DNA from: Cichorium intybus
Taxonomy: Eukaryota > Streptophyta > Magnoliopsida > Asterales > Asteraceae
Reading direction: 5' to 3'
Length of the DNA stretch: 64,000 nt
Assembly (NCBI GenBank): GCA_023525715.1
Contig: CM042015.1
Coordinates: forward strand, 89,824,250 to 89,888,249
Made by a program: the position numbers and the translations under genes. Position 1 is the first letter of the stretch, and each line of letters starts with the position of its first letter. Positions 47,498 to 57,812 of this stretch are shown here, piece after piece. A model generated the notes under the pieces. That model made no database searches. It saw only the letters and a program-made list of their open reading frames with translations, and was not told the origin of the DNA.

Positions 47498-47831
47498 TAG
47501 GGATGAGCGTGGTCCAAAAATCGAATCGAACTGGACCAAAACCGTATTGGATCGAAACCGAATTAGGATTTTTTTAAAAAAAAAAAACCGAACCGAATAT
47601 GTATATTCGGTTTCGGTTCGGTTCGGTTATGTCGATTTTCGGTTCAGTTCAATTTTTCATGATCAAGAGTAGTGTTAGGGGTAAGCATGGTCCGGGGACC
47701 GGACTGAAACCGAATTGACATTTTTTTAAAAACCAAAAACCGAACTGAATATGTATATTCGGTCCTAGTTCGGTTTAGTTTTGGTTGGTTTTCGGTTCGA
47801 TCGGTTTTTGCGGTCCATATGCTCATCCCTA
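47498..47831. mobile_element. hAT-type MITE, 334 bp
   Basis: Perfect 11-bp inverted ends TAGGGATGAGC / GCTCATCCCTA with a perfect 8-bp duplication GATCAGTC (47490-47497 and 47832-47839). The interior is two tandem half-units, each with 'GTGGTCC' or 'ATGGTCC', then ACCGAACCGAA-type words and 'ATATGTATATTCGGT'. Confidence 0.85.
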
Positions 47832-47839
47832 GATCAGTC

Positions 47840-48079
47840 TCTAGGGATCGAACTGTTGAACAATTTCAAAGTGTTATCCGTTTTGAAATACATGATGTAG
47901 TAAAAAAACGTAGAAAAGGAAGCGACAAAGTTAATATGTGTTAGCTACAATATTTTCCCATGGACGTATCAGATCTCATAGATCAAATAAGTATACAGCG
48001 TACAAACAGGATGAGGCCTTGGGCCAAGAAACATATACATACATGCATAAAGTGCAAATGGCCCTCTACACTATTTATG
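47840..48079. other. Spacer beside copia remnant
   Basis: No gene recognised. It may be non-coding 3' sequence of the minus-strand copia remnant that follows. Confidence 0.4.
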
Positions 48080-48345
48080 TGGGCTGATATGCCCCAGCCC
48101 GCAGCTTGAGCGGAAGGCTGGCGAACACTCAAGCTGAATTTAAACTCAATAAAAAGAGACAAAGGAAGTCCTTTGGTAAAGATATAACATACTAGTAGCG
48201 GCATGGAATGTGAAGAACACAAACGTAACCTACCACGACTTTGTCCTAGACAAAGTGAATATCAAGTTTAATGTGTTTCAACCTTTGATGTTGAACCGGA
48301 TTTGCTGTCATTTAAATAGCGCTTACATTGTTAAATTATTGTGGC
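48080..48345 (-). pseudogene. Copia RNase H C-terminal fragment
   Basis: A minus-strand remnant of the end of a copia Pol. NNVSAI..TANPVQHQR (about 48345-48290) and then HFV.DKVVVGYV (about 48258-48223) match the usual copia RNase H C-terminus. A one-base frame change then gives FTKGLPLSLFIEFKFSLSV and RQPSAQAAG (48180-48090). Stops and a frameshift are present. No LTRs are seen on either side. Confidence 0.7.
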
Positions 48346-49190
48346 TTCACGAAGTGGCGAGTGGATTTCCATGAGAAGATTCCGTAGTCATGCAATCTCG
48401 CTACCACATTGGTGCTTTGATGACTATGACAGTAGGTTATCCTCTAAAACATGTTGTTGTTAGCTTAAACAATGTAGTAGCATTACACCTAAAACTCGTT
48501 AGAATCGAACATGATCACAAAGATCAACATTTAAGAAACATGTAACCATCACACATGAATCTAATGAATAGATTTGCAAAGTCCATCCCTAAGCTTTTAG
48601 TTTAATAGTCACAAAGACGAAAAATAGTCTCGAATATGAAATGGGAATCACTCCCCAAAAGTGCCTATGAAACACTACAGTCAACCTATCATAAACGATA
48701 TGCATATATAGGATACCTAAATCAGTTTCAATTCAAATCATGCATTTCCCTAGTGAAATACTTTCCAAAACATCATTCATTAATGCACCAACTACATATA
48801 ATAATCACATAGCATGTAAAAATTATATGATGTATAAAAATAACTTTAAAACCATCAAAACATTTGGTAATGAAATGTATTAGAGGTAGTTACTCACCTC
48901 AAATCTTCCAAGTACTTTACTCACTTCCAGAGTTGTGTAAGCCACTACCAATCACATATGGTTAATAACTAACCATTTATCAAAGACTAATCACATAAAT
49001 CAAGTCCTAAACATAGATTATAACTCTAATAAATTCATTCCAATTATTGTATAACATTAGGGAAGTATTAAAGAAGCTATGAGAGCGACTTTGGTAAATT
49101 TATACTTGATTGGAATTTTTTTTATAAAACTTGTTGCATGGTCATGCAGAAGGAACTCCGTGTTCATGCAAACTCTTTTTTTATTTTCAT
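48346..49190. other. Intergenic, no feature recognised
   Basis: May include further decayed copia sequence. No gene or clean repeat is visible. Confidence 0.4.
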
Positions 49191-49214
49191 CTCGATGCAT
49201 CACCATGATGAAAT

Positions 49215-49294
49215 TCAATTCGGTTCGGTTTTGTTTTCGGTCCATAATCAAATCCAATTCAGTTCGGTCTGGTCTGCAGACCATGCTCATCCCT
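49215..49294. mobile_element. One-ended fragment of the hAT MITE
   Basis: CGGTTCGGTTTTG, GGTCCATAATC and the terminal ATGCTCATCCCTA match the right half of the MITE at 47498-47831. The left terminus is missing. Confidence 0.7.
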
Positions 49295-49366
49295 ACTTTC
49301 AACCCATGCAACCTATTCGATTTTTTTAATTCTATTATGTGATATATTTGATATAAACATAAGTAT

Positions 49367-49600
49367 AAAAATAAGTTAAACTTGACATATGTATTGACAT
49401 GTTTTAATTTTCTTATTTGAAGTCTATTCTCAATTTTTTATAAAAATAAGTTAAAATTGACATATCTACCGACATATTTTAATTTTTTTATTTGAAGTGA
49501 ACTCTCAATTTTGGTAATGCGCTTTAATTTTAGGTAAATGAGTTAAAATTGGCATATCTTACCAACATGTTTTAATTTTGTGTGCTTAAAGCCAATTCTC
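49367..49600. repeat. AT-rich tandem repeat, about 75-90 bp, 3 units
   Basis: AAATAAGTTAAA(C/A)TTGACATAT recurs at 49368 and 49443, with a diverged third unit (GAGTTAAAATTGGCATAT) near 49540. Each unit is followed by CATATTTTAATTTT and ATTCTCAATTTT-type words. Confidence 0.75.
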
Positions 49601-50395
49601 ACATTAAGCGATGTACTTGTTAAGCCCTCATTCTAAGAGGTTGAGCGTTTAAGTCCTTGAAGATATAGGTGAAATTAGGAATAATTTAGTCATAAATTAG
49701 AATGGTGTGTGAGTTGTCATTTTAAAAAAATAATTATGTGTGTTTCAGATTTATTTATTTTAGGCAATGTGTATTTGTCATTGATGCAGACTTGTAAAAT
49801 GCTTTAGATGATTTCAATTATTAATAATTTTTGTATGTTAATAATTAATTAGTGGTTGAAATAACTATAATATATGTCTTAACAAAATGGGCTTAATAAA
49901 AGTGTTAGGTGATTTAATAGAAAAATGTTGATCATTTTTGAAAATCATAGTCGTACACTTTTGGAGTTTCATAGGAGACCGTTGTTGTTTGAGTGTTCAA
50001 TCTTTCTTTATGTACAAATATATACAGTTAGACATGTAAATTATGATGGTTTTCGTAATGTAATTGTTTATACATATATTTTATAGCTAACGGTTTTAAA
50101 AAAAAATTATTTAATAGAGCACAATGTTATTCTTTCATTTTGAGTGTTTGCAGGCTTCCTACAACATTGCACAGGGTGCACTTCCAATTATTAATTAATT
50201 TGCAAATAATATGAAAATAAATACTTTTAATACTTCATTTTTGGGACACTTAAAAATCTAAACAATTCAAACTCTTAAAAATCTGAATAATTCAAACATT
50301 CATCAGTTTGTTGCTTATCAACTAACGACACTAAAACCTTACACGATTCGCCAAATTTTATCTAACGTGACTGTAATTTTTCTCGTTACATCTAA
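49601..50395. other. Intergenic, no feature recognised
   Basis: AT-rich with no supported open frame or repeat boundary. Confidence 0.5.
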
Positions 50396-50816
50396 GGGGC
50401 TGTTTGGCTCTCCATTTAGAAAGTGCTTATGAGCTTTTCAGCTTTTTAAAAAGCTGATAAGCTAAAAAAAGTGTTTGGCTCCTCAAAAACACTTTTTATT
50501 TTGGCTTTTCAGCAAAGTAGGAAAAGCTGTTTTCCAAAAGCTCCAAATTCTTGACTTTTCAAAAAGAAAATAGCTTTTTACTTGCAAAATGACAATAATG
50601 CCCCCAACAATATATAAAAATGTCATTTTTAGTCATTTTACATATATAAAAGCTTATCCAAACAATTTTTAAACCTTCTTATGAACTTATTAATTTTCCC
50701 CACCACATAAGCTTATCCAAACACTTTTTTAAAAATTCCTTTTTAAAAAGCCATAAGCTTATAAACACTTTTGCCCAAAAGTGTTTATGAGCTAAATAAG
50801 CTTATCCAAACAGGCC
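50396..50816. mobile_element. MITE with GGGCTGTTTGG ends
   Basis: The left AGGGGCTGTTTGGCT and the right CCAAACAGGCCCT form an inverted repeat. Subterminal 'GTGCTTATGAGCTTTTC' and 'GTGTTTATGAGC' words are also mirrored, and the interior holds AAGCTTATCCAAACA repeats. The ends resemble plant hAT or Tourist MITEs. The TSD is unclear. Confidence 0.65.
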
Positions 50817-52440
50817 CTAACATTAATTAAGAAGAAAAAGATGTGACTATCAAAATCTAAAAAAAGATAAAAACAAAAAGCGACAAGTGTAAAAGGATGA
50901 GGGGCATTCCATACCATGTCAATGACTAAATCTGCTATTGTTTTTATCTTATTTTATTAGTATACAGTTAGTATACAATATACATGAAATCATAACATCT
51001 AAAAGAGAACGAAAAAATCAAAAAAACACATTATTTGATAATTCACACGATTATTACTTTTGACCTCTACGAAGAAATTGTGGACCATGTCATCATGTCA
51101 ACCAATCACCTTTTCCTAAATACCTCTCAATCAAGTTGTACTTTCTACTGCTAATTAGTTGACTTAACGAGTTTAAACATTAAATATATGTTAGACAATA
51201 CTAGCCTCATTCTTATATCCTTTTAATGAAAATTATTTTATATTTTAGTTTTTTGAAAGTTAATTAATTCTTTCGGAACGACCGGACAAAAACGGATCAT
51301 TTGTTTGGTATCCTCCTATATAAATATCAACCTCATTTGTTTGGTCTCCTCCTATATAAATATGTCTCATCTCACCTCCTACCTGAATGTGTTTCGAGTA
51401 TATCTAAAAATTTTCGAACTCAAGATTCGAAGTTTATTTGAAGAGAGGCATGTATTGAGTGAACCAGATAGTTTTATGTGTTTTTCTACTATGAATTTAA
51501 CTTGAAATATGCAAATTGTTTGGGCAAAATGCGAAGGGCTGATCCATAATACGATGAACAGTTCTCTAATGTTTCATGGATGAATGCCTAGATTCTGTTT
51601 TTTTCGTCTTTCCGTTGCTAGGTTCTTACAAGCCTGGTGACAACAACCTGTAAGTAGTTTAAACAACCTTAGGTAAACTAGAAAATACGTGTCTGAAATA
51701 TCCGGATATGCAGTCCAAAATATATGATGTCAGTTTGAAATGTACCTCCCTGTCATGTCAAATTCCGAAATTGTTTTACGTCAAATCTCATCTAATAACT
51801 TTTTGTCAGTATGCAACATGATGTTTCAGACAAAGTGGTTATTTCTTACAAATGAGGAAAATATGATATTTTTATTGATTAACTCATTCGTAAAGACTAG
51901 TTCTGTCAATACCCCTAAATATAAAGTCTAAATTAATTTAATCCGAAGGAATACAAAAGTTGCTTCGAGAATTAAAACTCTTGCGGAGTAACAAACGCAT
52001 CATGATCTATCCGATTTCTTGTCACTTGATCTTCCTCGTTTCCATCTTGTCGTCTTTGAGCTGCTTCTTGGTAAGGGTTATATAAAGGTTAGGTTGTTGA
52101 TTTTCGGCAATTTTTGGCTGATTTCAGGTGTTGGACCATGAAAAGAAGGTAGTAAGCGAAATTGAGAGTTAAAATTGTTAAAGATGTTTTTCCATGCAAG
52201 TTGGACATCAAGATAGAAGCGAGTAACAAACAATTACTGTAAATGATGATAAGCAATTTCTCATGAAAAGCCTCGTAGTGGATCATGTATGCTTGTTTGG
52301 TTCAAAGCATGGTGGACAGTAAATAATGAGATACTCACATATATTTGATGGATTTCATGCTTAATGAAATAAATCTAATGCAAGTTTTGATTTTTGAGTT
52401 GTTTTATGGAAATATGCATGTTTGATTTTATAAGTTTTTT
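50817..52440. other. Intergenic with a short promoter-like duplication
   Basis: No gene recognised. At 51297-51365 a unit of about 39 bp (CATTTGTTTGGT.TCCTCC, then TATATAAATAT) occurs twice in tandem, which gives two TATA-like boxes. The short frame after it (51305-51505) has no similarity I recognise. Confidence 0.4.
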
Positions 52441-52441
52441 T

Positions 52442-52695
52442 AAATGAACTGATCCCACGTCATCACCTCCCTCTCCTCACGGGTAAGGGACTAGACGAGT
52501 ATACCTCACCGGTCCTTGGCTCCATCCCTCAGCAGGTTCACTGCGAACCTCACCTTCGAATCCTCTGGGCAGAAACATGTGACGAACAGCCCTTGTTCCT
52601 TGTTTGGTTGTGACTTTAGGGTAGAATCACTTATTCGAATGTCTATTTCTTCTTTACTACGTATGACTACGCATTCACGAGATAACTCGACAACA
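52442..52695 (-). pseudogene. Ty3/gypsy Gag fragment
   Basis: The minus strand reads, with two stops, as plant gypsy Gag: FVTCFCPEDSKVRFAVNLL, RDGAKDR, then LTREEREVMTWDQFI. This matches the usual pattern of a KV-FA---L-G-A--WW stretch followed by MTWDQF. No protease, RT or LTR is adjacent, so it is an isolated remnant. Confidence 0.65.
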
Positions 52696-52699
52696 TTGT

Positions 52700-54100
52700 G
52701 ATGTCACAGGTCTAGGCATACGAAGTTGTATTTTTGATAGACCGTGTTGAGTAAGTGAATTGTGCTCCATTTGTGCAAGAATTTTTAGTCTATGATCAAC
52801 AAGGATGCTAGTATTATTCGAACATATTTTTAGGCTTGCATCCATATACACGCCAAATATGGCCATGCTATTTGGCTTAACATGTTTCTAAACCTTCGAA
52901 TATGAACATCATTTGATTTGTTTCCATGTGATTTGTGTACTTTAGGTTCATCTTACATGAGCGAAAAATATATGATAATTTGTTTGTAGGATGTTCTAGA
53001 AGGAAATCAATCTCAAAGGAATAGAAATATGTTTTGGTTGGCAGCAAATGGGATTGAATTGAATACTATTCTTTTGTATATTTATGTTTGGTTTATATAT
53101 TAGCAACCTTGAGATTGAACGGAATTGAATTCTTTTGTACCTTTTTTCTTGGTTTATACATCTGACAAAAGTTGTAATGCAAACATTTACATATGTCCAA
53201 ACTGCTTTTAATAGGTTTCTTCATAGAACTCTTTTATATATTTGTACAAGTATGATCGAGTATCCTCTCATTGATTTTTGTTCATAATCTATATTTAAAA
53301 CAAACTTTCTCTAGGTAAATATAAATTATACATATTAGTAAACATAGATTTATCCACACACGACAACAAATTATTTTTATTGGATGTCTCAATGGTGTTA
53401 TTTGCAATCTATCTTTGTTGTTTAGAATCCCAACAAGCAACGATGTTATTTTGGTGGGCAGATATGACAACAAAAATTCAATTTTCATTTATATAGTATA
53501 CTATTTTAAATTAATAATGCAAACTTTATAGAAAATGATTTTTAAAAGGTTTTTACCATCTAAAAATATTTTAGTCAACTTATGACATGTTTATCGTAAA
53601 ACATATAGAAAAACACCGATAACTAAACTACGAGAAGTATTCCGCTCAAGCACATGGTGCACGCGATTGAGTTACATTTCAGTGCAACTTTTGAAGTTAA
53701 ATTTGCTTTTTAATTACTTTATATGCTTACATCATTTTTTTTTCTGATATGTCCATATTTTACATTTCTTTTGTATGTTATTTTATGTTTTATATAAATA
53801 CCTGTTGACGATATCATTTCCCGAAACTCATTTATACACTTGGAAAACATACATTGAAATGGGAAAAATGATTTATAAAAGTAACGAAATATTAAATTTG
53901 TTTAAAAAATATCATAGAACTTTTATAATTTCAAAAAATACTATTAAATTATTGTTTTTGTATACGTTATACCATCGAAGTACATCTTTTGTTCAAAAAA
54001 TATTATTGAACCATCGTATTTGTATACATTATAAGTTCAAAATATATGATTGAACAATTGAGTTATTTTTGAACAAAATATATATTTAAATGATATAAGA
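52700..54100. other. Intergenic, no feature recognised
   Basis: AT-rich with no supported gene. A duplicated word (TTGAATTGAAT..TCTTTTGTA) near 53053 and 53120 is the only structure noticed. Confidence 0.45.
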
Positions 54101-54155
54101 CAAAATGTCACTATAGCCCAACCAACTATTGATTGTTGGTCTAAAAGGTCCTTAA

Positions 54156-54157
<2 letters not shown>

Positions 54158-54198
<41 letters not shown>
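54158..54198. repeat. Poly-T tract
   Basis: 41 uninterrupted T residues in the left arm of the foldback element. The homopolymer length may be unreliable. Confidence 0.9.
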
Positions 54199-54200
<2 letters not shown>

Positions 54201-54347
54201 CTTTTAGGGGAATAAAGTCTATTTTTACATGTTCATTAGGTCCTCTCAACATGTTTCCAGATTAAAAGTTAGGAAAAATGACATTGTAGCCATATCGACT
54301 TTCATCTTCTGTTTTAAATAGTCCGTATACTTATATTTTAGTTTACA

Positions 54348-54435
54348 ATGGCGAAGATGGAGGTTAATGTCTGTCGAGGGGTACTCAAAGTTTACAGTGA
54401 CAACTCTATATAGCAATCCAGTGAATCGAGCCATG
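54348..54435 (+). pseudogene. Carboxylesterase 5' end, plus-strand copy
   Basis: The ATG at 54348 opens MAKMEVNVCRGVLKVYSDNS and hits a TAG where the other copy has Trp. It pairs with the minus-strand copy that starts at 54802. Confidence 0.7.
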
Positions 54436-54457
54436 GGTCAAGCACAACCGACACCCC

Positions 54458-54802
54458 CTAGGATTGGAGCCACTTCATGGAAGTTAACCCGTCCTCCACC
54501 GCTAATGGAAGGCGATTCTCAAGGGCTACACGATAATTAGGGGCTACAATTATAGCTAGTAAAGCTAGAGCCAATTTAAAATAGTAATTCTGACAGTTGA
54601 GCCATGTACGTGAACCGATGCAGAAACCACCGTCATAAGTATAGCGAATGTTGTTTGTTTGGTCAAACAGGACGTCTTTCCAGATGACTGAATCATCGTC
54701 ATCGACATGAACTTGAAAGCTCGATTCATTGGGTCGCCATATAGAATCGTCACTGTAAACTTTGAGCATCCCTGGACAATCATCAACCTCCATCTTCACC
54801 AT
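54458..54802 (-). pseudogene. Carboxylesterase (CXE, alpha/beta hydrolase) fragment
   Basis: A 114-codon open frame that resembles the N-terminal part of plant CXE-type carboxylesterases. It reads MVKMEVDDCPGMLKVYSDDS, then VIWKDVLFD, then GGFCIGSRTWLNCQNYYF (a remnant of the HGGGF oxyanion-hole region, here without the His), then APNYRVALENRLPLAVEDG and MKWLQ. Between FDQTNN and the GGFCIG stretch the family normally has about 25 more residues (the strand leading into HGGG), so there is an internal deletion. The GXSXG nucleophile elbow and the rest of the hydrolase are missing. It cannot be a working esterase. It lies inside the foldback element and faces the short plus-strand copy. Confidence 0.75.
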
Positions 54803-55015
54803 TGTAAACTAAAAGATAAGTTTAGGGACTATTTAAAACAAAAGATGAAAGTTGATAGAGCTATAATGTTATTTTTTCTACCTTTTAACTTGGAAACCTG
54901 TTGAGAGGACTTAATAAACAGGTAAAAATTGATTTTATTATCCTAAAAGACCAAAATAAAATAAAATTGTAGGGACCGTTTAAGTTATAATCAATAGTTG
55001 GTTGGGTTACGGTAA

Positions 55016-55151
55016 AAAACCGATTAGTAACTTTAATACTTTATTAGTTTTAAGTTATTTACCCCATTAAAAAGTGATTGTGTAATGCATTCCGCTAGAA
55101 CACTTGTTATGTGTTTGGGTTTTCTTGAAAAAGACTGATTTTTAATCGAAA
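55016..55151. other. Spacer between foldback element and Helitron-like unit
   Basis: Short AT-rich spacer with no feature. Confidence 0.5.
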
Positions 55152-55282
55152 CTAGTTTATTCCCGTGCTCCGCACGGGTTTTGGTTAAACGTGGCAGGTT
55201 TTTTTTTCTGTAACTGTTTTTTTTTTTGTGGGTAGCGTAGTCTTTCAGTAATTAGGTAATGCCAGTACTCAACTCTTACCTC

Positions 55283-55490
55283 ATCCTTGCACTTTATCCT
55301 TAGGGGTATATTTGTCCATCAAGTCGGTATTACACCCTTCCTCTAAGTCGATCTCTTCCTTCCAGTGACTGCTTTTCATTTCAGCCTTCTTCTCTTCATG
55401 CAATTTCATCAATTTCTCCCCCTCTTCCTCAAACTCTTTCATCTCTTGAAGCTTCTCATCCCTGCATATTTCATACATTAAATACCAACG
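55283..55490 (-). pseudogene. Captured 3' exon of a charged coiled-coil protein
   Basis: A minus-strand exon-like frame after an ATGCAG acceptor near 55465. It is rich in Glu and Lys (RDEKLQEMKEFEEEGEKLM, KLHEEKKAEMK) and ends TPKDKVQG with TGA. I do not recognise the parent gene. It looks like the last exon of a nuclear or cytoplasmic coiled-coil protein. Confidence 0.5.
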
Positions 55491-55493
55491 TAC

Positions 55494-55605
55494 TTCCATT
55501 CATTCCTTCACTATAACATTGTACTTTCACATCTTTCTATTAGAAACAGCAAAATGCTAAAACAAATAACAAAATGAAACTACGTTGCTATAAAAAGGAG
55601 TTAAT
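55494..55605. repeat. MITE fragment related to fucosyltransferase introns
   Basis: 'CAACGTACTTCCATT', 'ATAACATTGTACTTTC', and a mirrored 'CTACGTTGCTATA' at the right end resemble the TGCAAGAAATAGCAAC-family MITEs at 26758-29497. Confidence 0.45.
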
Positions 55606-55695
55606 ACCTCTTTGGGGGTAGGGGTTTTTCGGGTTTAAAGGGGGGTGGGGTTGTTTTTATTCATGATTTAATATTCAATGTAGAAAATGACGTAA

Positions 55696-55922
55696 CTACC
55701 CCGAAGTTCTGTGACCACCAATGCCGGATTCCAAATACCCAGCCCCATTTAGATGATTCACATCCCCCCATGACTTGATCTCCCATTGGTCAGGTTCCAA
55801 TAACTGAAAAACATTGACCGAAACGTTCAGTATCCTTCCTGCCCGCTGCCCGGTTCCTGTATACGCCCGCTGCCCGAGCGCCCTGACCACACCGCCATGT
55901 GTCACCACCACCACTCGCTCTC
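55696..55922 (-). pseudogene. Captured last exon, phosphoglycerate-mutase-like
   Basis: A minus-strand exon following a TTTGACAG acceptor. It reads GERVVVVTHGGVVRALGQRA, then GRILNVSVNVFQLLEPDQW, then KSWGDVNHLNGAGYLESGIG and ends GGHRTSG with TAG. This is the C-terminal end of plant phosphoglycerate mutase-like (histidine phosphatase superfamily) proteins. The second catalytic His (THGG) is kept, but the N-terminal RHG motif and the rest of the fold are absent. It is one exon only and cannot form an enzyme. Confidence 0.8.
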
Positions 55923-56225
55923 CTGTCAAAAGTTAAGAATAAATTACAAATTTAGTCCTTGTACTTTACAAATTTAGTCCTTGTACTTTCCCAAAGTCGT
56001 CCTAAAGTTTGCATTTAGTTGTGGAGTTGGTCCTTGTGCTTTATCAAAATTGCAAGTTTGGTCCAAAATTATTTCTATTACAACTTCGGGAACTTTTAAG
56101 ACCAAACTTGCAATATTAAGTAAGGCACAAGGACCAAATTTGTAAGTTAACTCTAAATTATATTGTATATATTTTTATAAAAGATTCTTAAATTCGACTA
56201 AAATGGACAAAGACATCAATATTAC

Positions 56226-56640
56226 CTCAAGTGATTCCGAGTTATAAAAGAAATGCCAAGCACACGCACAAAATGCTCCTCCTAGCAGCAGAGGCACCTG
56301 AAGTAATTAAATCATAGTGTGAATATCATACAATTTCACCTAAGGTTGAAAAGATTTACGGATTTTGGGAGTGATAAGTGATAGCTTACCATACTCCGTG
56401 AAAGCCCCTTCCAAGATTCATATCCAGATTTCTCCCCATATTGCCATACCAAAATCATTGCTGCAATCCTTCCAAATTTGACAAACTTTAATAACTAATC
56501 AATAAGAAAAATCACAACCATATGTACATACAATACAACACAGCTTGTATTACTTCACCGATTCCAAAAAGGACCTGTATCGAAGAGATTACCTCCGAGG
56601 AAGACGATCAAAGTGAATCCAAAGTTGACCTCGTAAATTA
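56226..56640 (-). pseudogene. Captured exons of an unidentified membrane protein
   Basis: Three consecutive minus-strand exons with GT-AG borders that join in frame: one ending at 56593 (NFGFTLIVFLG, donor GAG|GTAATC), 56460-56390 (MILVWQYGEKSGYESWKGLS) and 56297-56226 (VPLLLGGAFCACAWHFFYNS). The joined peptide has two hydrophobic segments. I do not recognise the family. Start and end of the gene are missing. Confidence 0.55.
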
Positions 56641-57303
56641 GGTTCCGTTCTTTCTCTCTTCCAAAAATTAAAATCCAATAACCCAGAAAAAACCCTATAA
56701 ACTCAAATCACCAATTCAAGCTCCAAACTTAAACTCAAATTTTTGCTAAATGTTTTCATAATTCATGTGCACATTTTCAAAATGTAACACAAATTAACAG
56801 AATGAAATGCATAGAAGGAACCTAAATAAAGTCTAACAAATACAGAACACCATTAACAAATAACTGACCTTCCATGGAGCCAATAAGTGCCATGAATACT
56901 GAAAACCAGTAGCACATACGACAGCATCAGAATCATCTTTTAATCAAGTTAAGGTAACATTTAGATTGCCAGCATGATGACATCAAATTTTTAGTCATGG
57001 TTTATAAAAACAGATACATACCATCTGATGCATATATACAACACAATAGACAGAGGAGAACCTGGTAACTCCATTTCTAACAATTAGAAAAATAGGAGCT
57101 AGGGCAAGCAAGTTTACCTGTAAGTGAGATCTGAGATCTGAAATCTGAGCTAGGGTAACCATTTATGAAAAGATATGAATAAGAACCAAAGAGGGCGTAC
57201 CTGATCTGAATTCCCAAAATAGCCTCCGAGACACAACATATTAACATGTTCCAATTTGTTGATTATTACTTGTTTTGATACAAAATGTTTTTAAAAAAAT
57301 TAC

Positions 57304-57765
57304 CTTGACGTCCTTTCCTTGCTTAACCCTCTCTTCTACAACTATTATCCCAAAGATGTGCTTCGTATCTACCACACCACCTATGTCTGCACACATCAAA
57401 CACAATATGTCTTGCTGTTTACTGTACAAGTTTTAATGCATAACGAACACATCAAGCTTTTACCAAAAATCAAACACCTTTGCGTACCTTGTAACACCTC
57501 TGTAGATCGAAGTTCTTTGTCCAAAAGTATCACCGATCTTCTTGCAATTATTCTGTTCACCCGATTCAACCGGTACGACTGTCTTTTGATCGGGAACTTG
57601 TTGCGTGGTGATACCTAGCGACAAAGCATTCATCGGACACTGTACATAAGCCAACTCGTTACCGGACTCCATTGACTGCCCGACAAAGTCGGTCAGATGG
57701 GTGGCTGAGTCGTCGACTTCCGACCCCGAGTTCGTCGAGAAAGTTTGAAACCCGGTGGTGCAGCA
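57304..57765 (-). pseudogene. Captured AINTEGUMENTA-like AP2 gene, exons 1-2
   Basis: A fragment of an AP2-class transcription factor of the AINTEGUMENTA/AIL group. The 3' part of exon 1 (to 57488) reads GFQTFSTNSGSEVDDSATH, then PMNALSLGITTQQ, then KKIGDTFGQRTSIYRGVTR, and stops at a donor (ACAAG|GTACGC) exactly where AIL genes have an intron. Exon 2 (57386-57304, 83 nt, acceptor TGTGCAG) continues in phase with HRWCGRYEAHLWDNSCRREG, then a TAA where the family has Gln, then ARKGRQ and a donor. So the first AP2 repeat is broken by a stop and a Thr-to-Cys change. The rest of the gene is missing. The kept introns show that genomic DNA, not mRNA, was copied. Confidence 0.85.
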
Positions 57766-57812
57766 CCAACAACAATTTTAACTCTTTAAAACTCGTGTAT
57801 TACACGGGCTGA

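Larger units (their letters stand above)
54105..55015. mobile_element. Foldback element with facing carboxylesterase ends
   Basis: Two arms of about 300 bp (54110-54435 and 54715-55012) are inverted copies. The outer ends share CCAACCAACTATTGATT, followed by arm-wide matches including 'CCTCTCAACA(T/G)GTTTCCA' and 'GACTTTCATCTTCTGTTTTA'. The inner part of each arm is the 5' coding end of a carboxylesterase-like gene, so the two copies point toward each other with roughly 280 bp between them. The left arm has a 41-base T run (54158-54198). No transposase. The outer limits are approximate and I found no clean TSD. It is MULE-like in form. Confidence 0.7.
55152..57812 (-). mobile_element. Helitron-like unit with captured gene fragments
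   Basis: Read on the minus strand, the 3' end has a hairpin CCCGTGCGGAGCACGGG, then AATAAA, then CTAG (55155-55152), and the next base is T. The proposed 5' end is TCAGCCCGTGTAATACACG, starting at 57812 and preceded by A. TC...hairpin-CTRR inserted between A and T without duplication is the Helitron rule. The 2661-bp interior holds same-strand pieces of at least four unrelated genes (annotated separately) with their exon-intron borders kept, the usual outcome of Helitron capture. No Rep/helicase is present, so it is non-autonomous. The 3' end is strong. The 5' end is less certain because other TC sites exist. Confidence 0.7.

Noticed and set aside
55696..57765. A single real gene made of the 55.7-57.8 kb exons
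   Set aside because: The exons belong to unrelated families, include two terminal exons with their own stops, and the AP2 exon has an internal stop.
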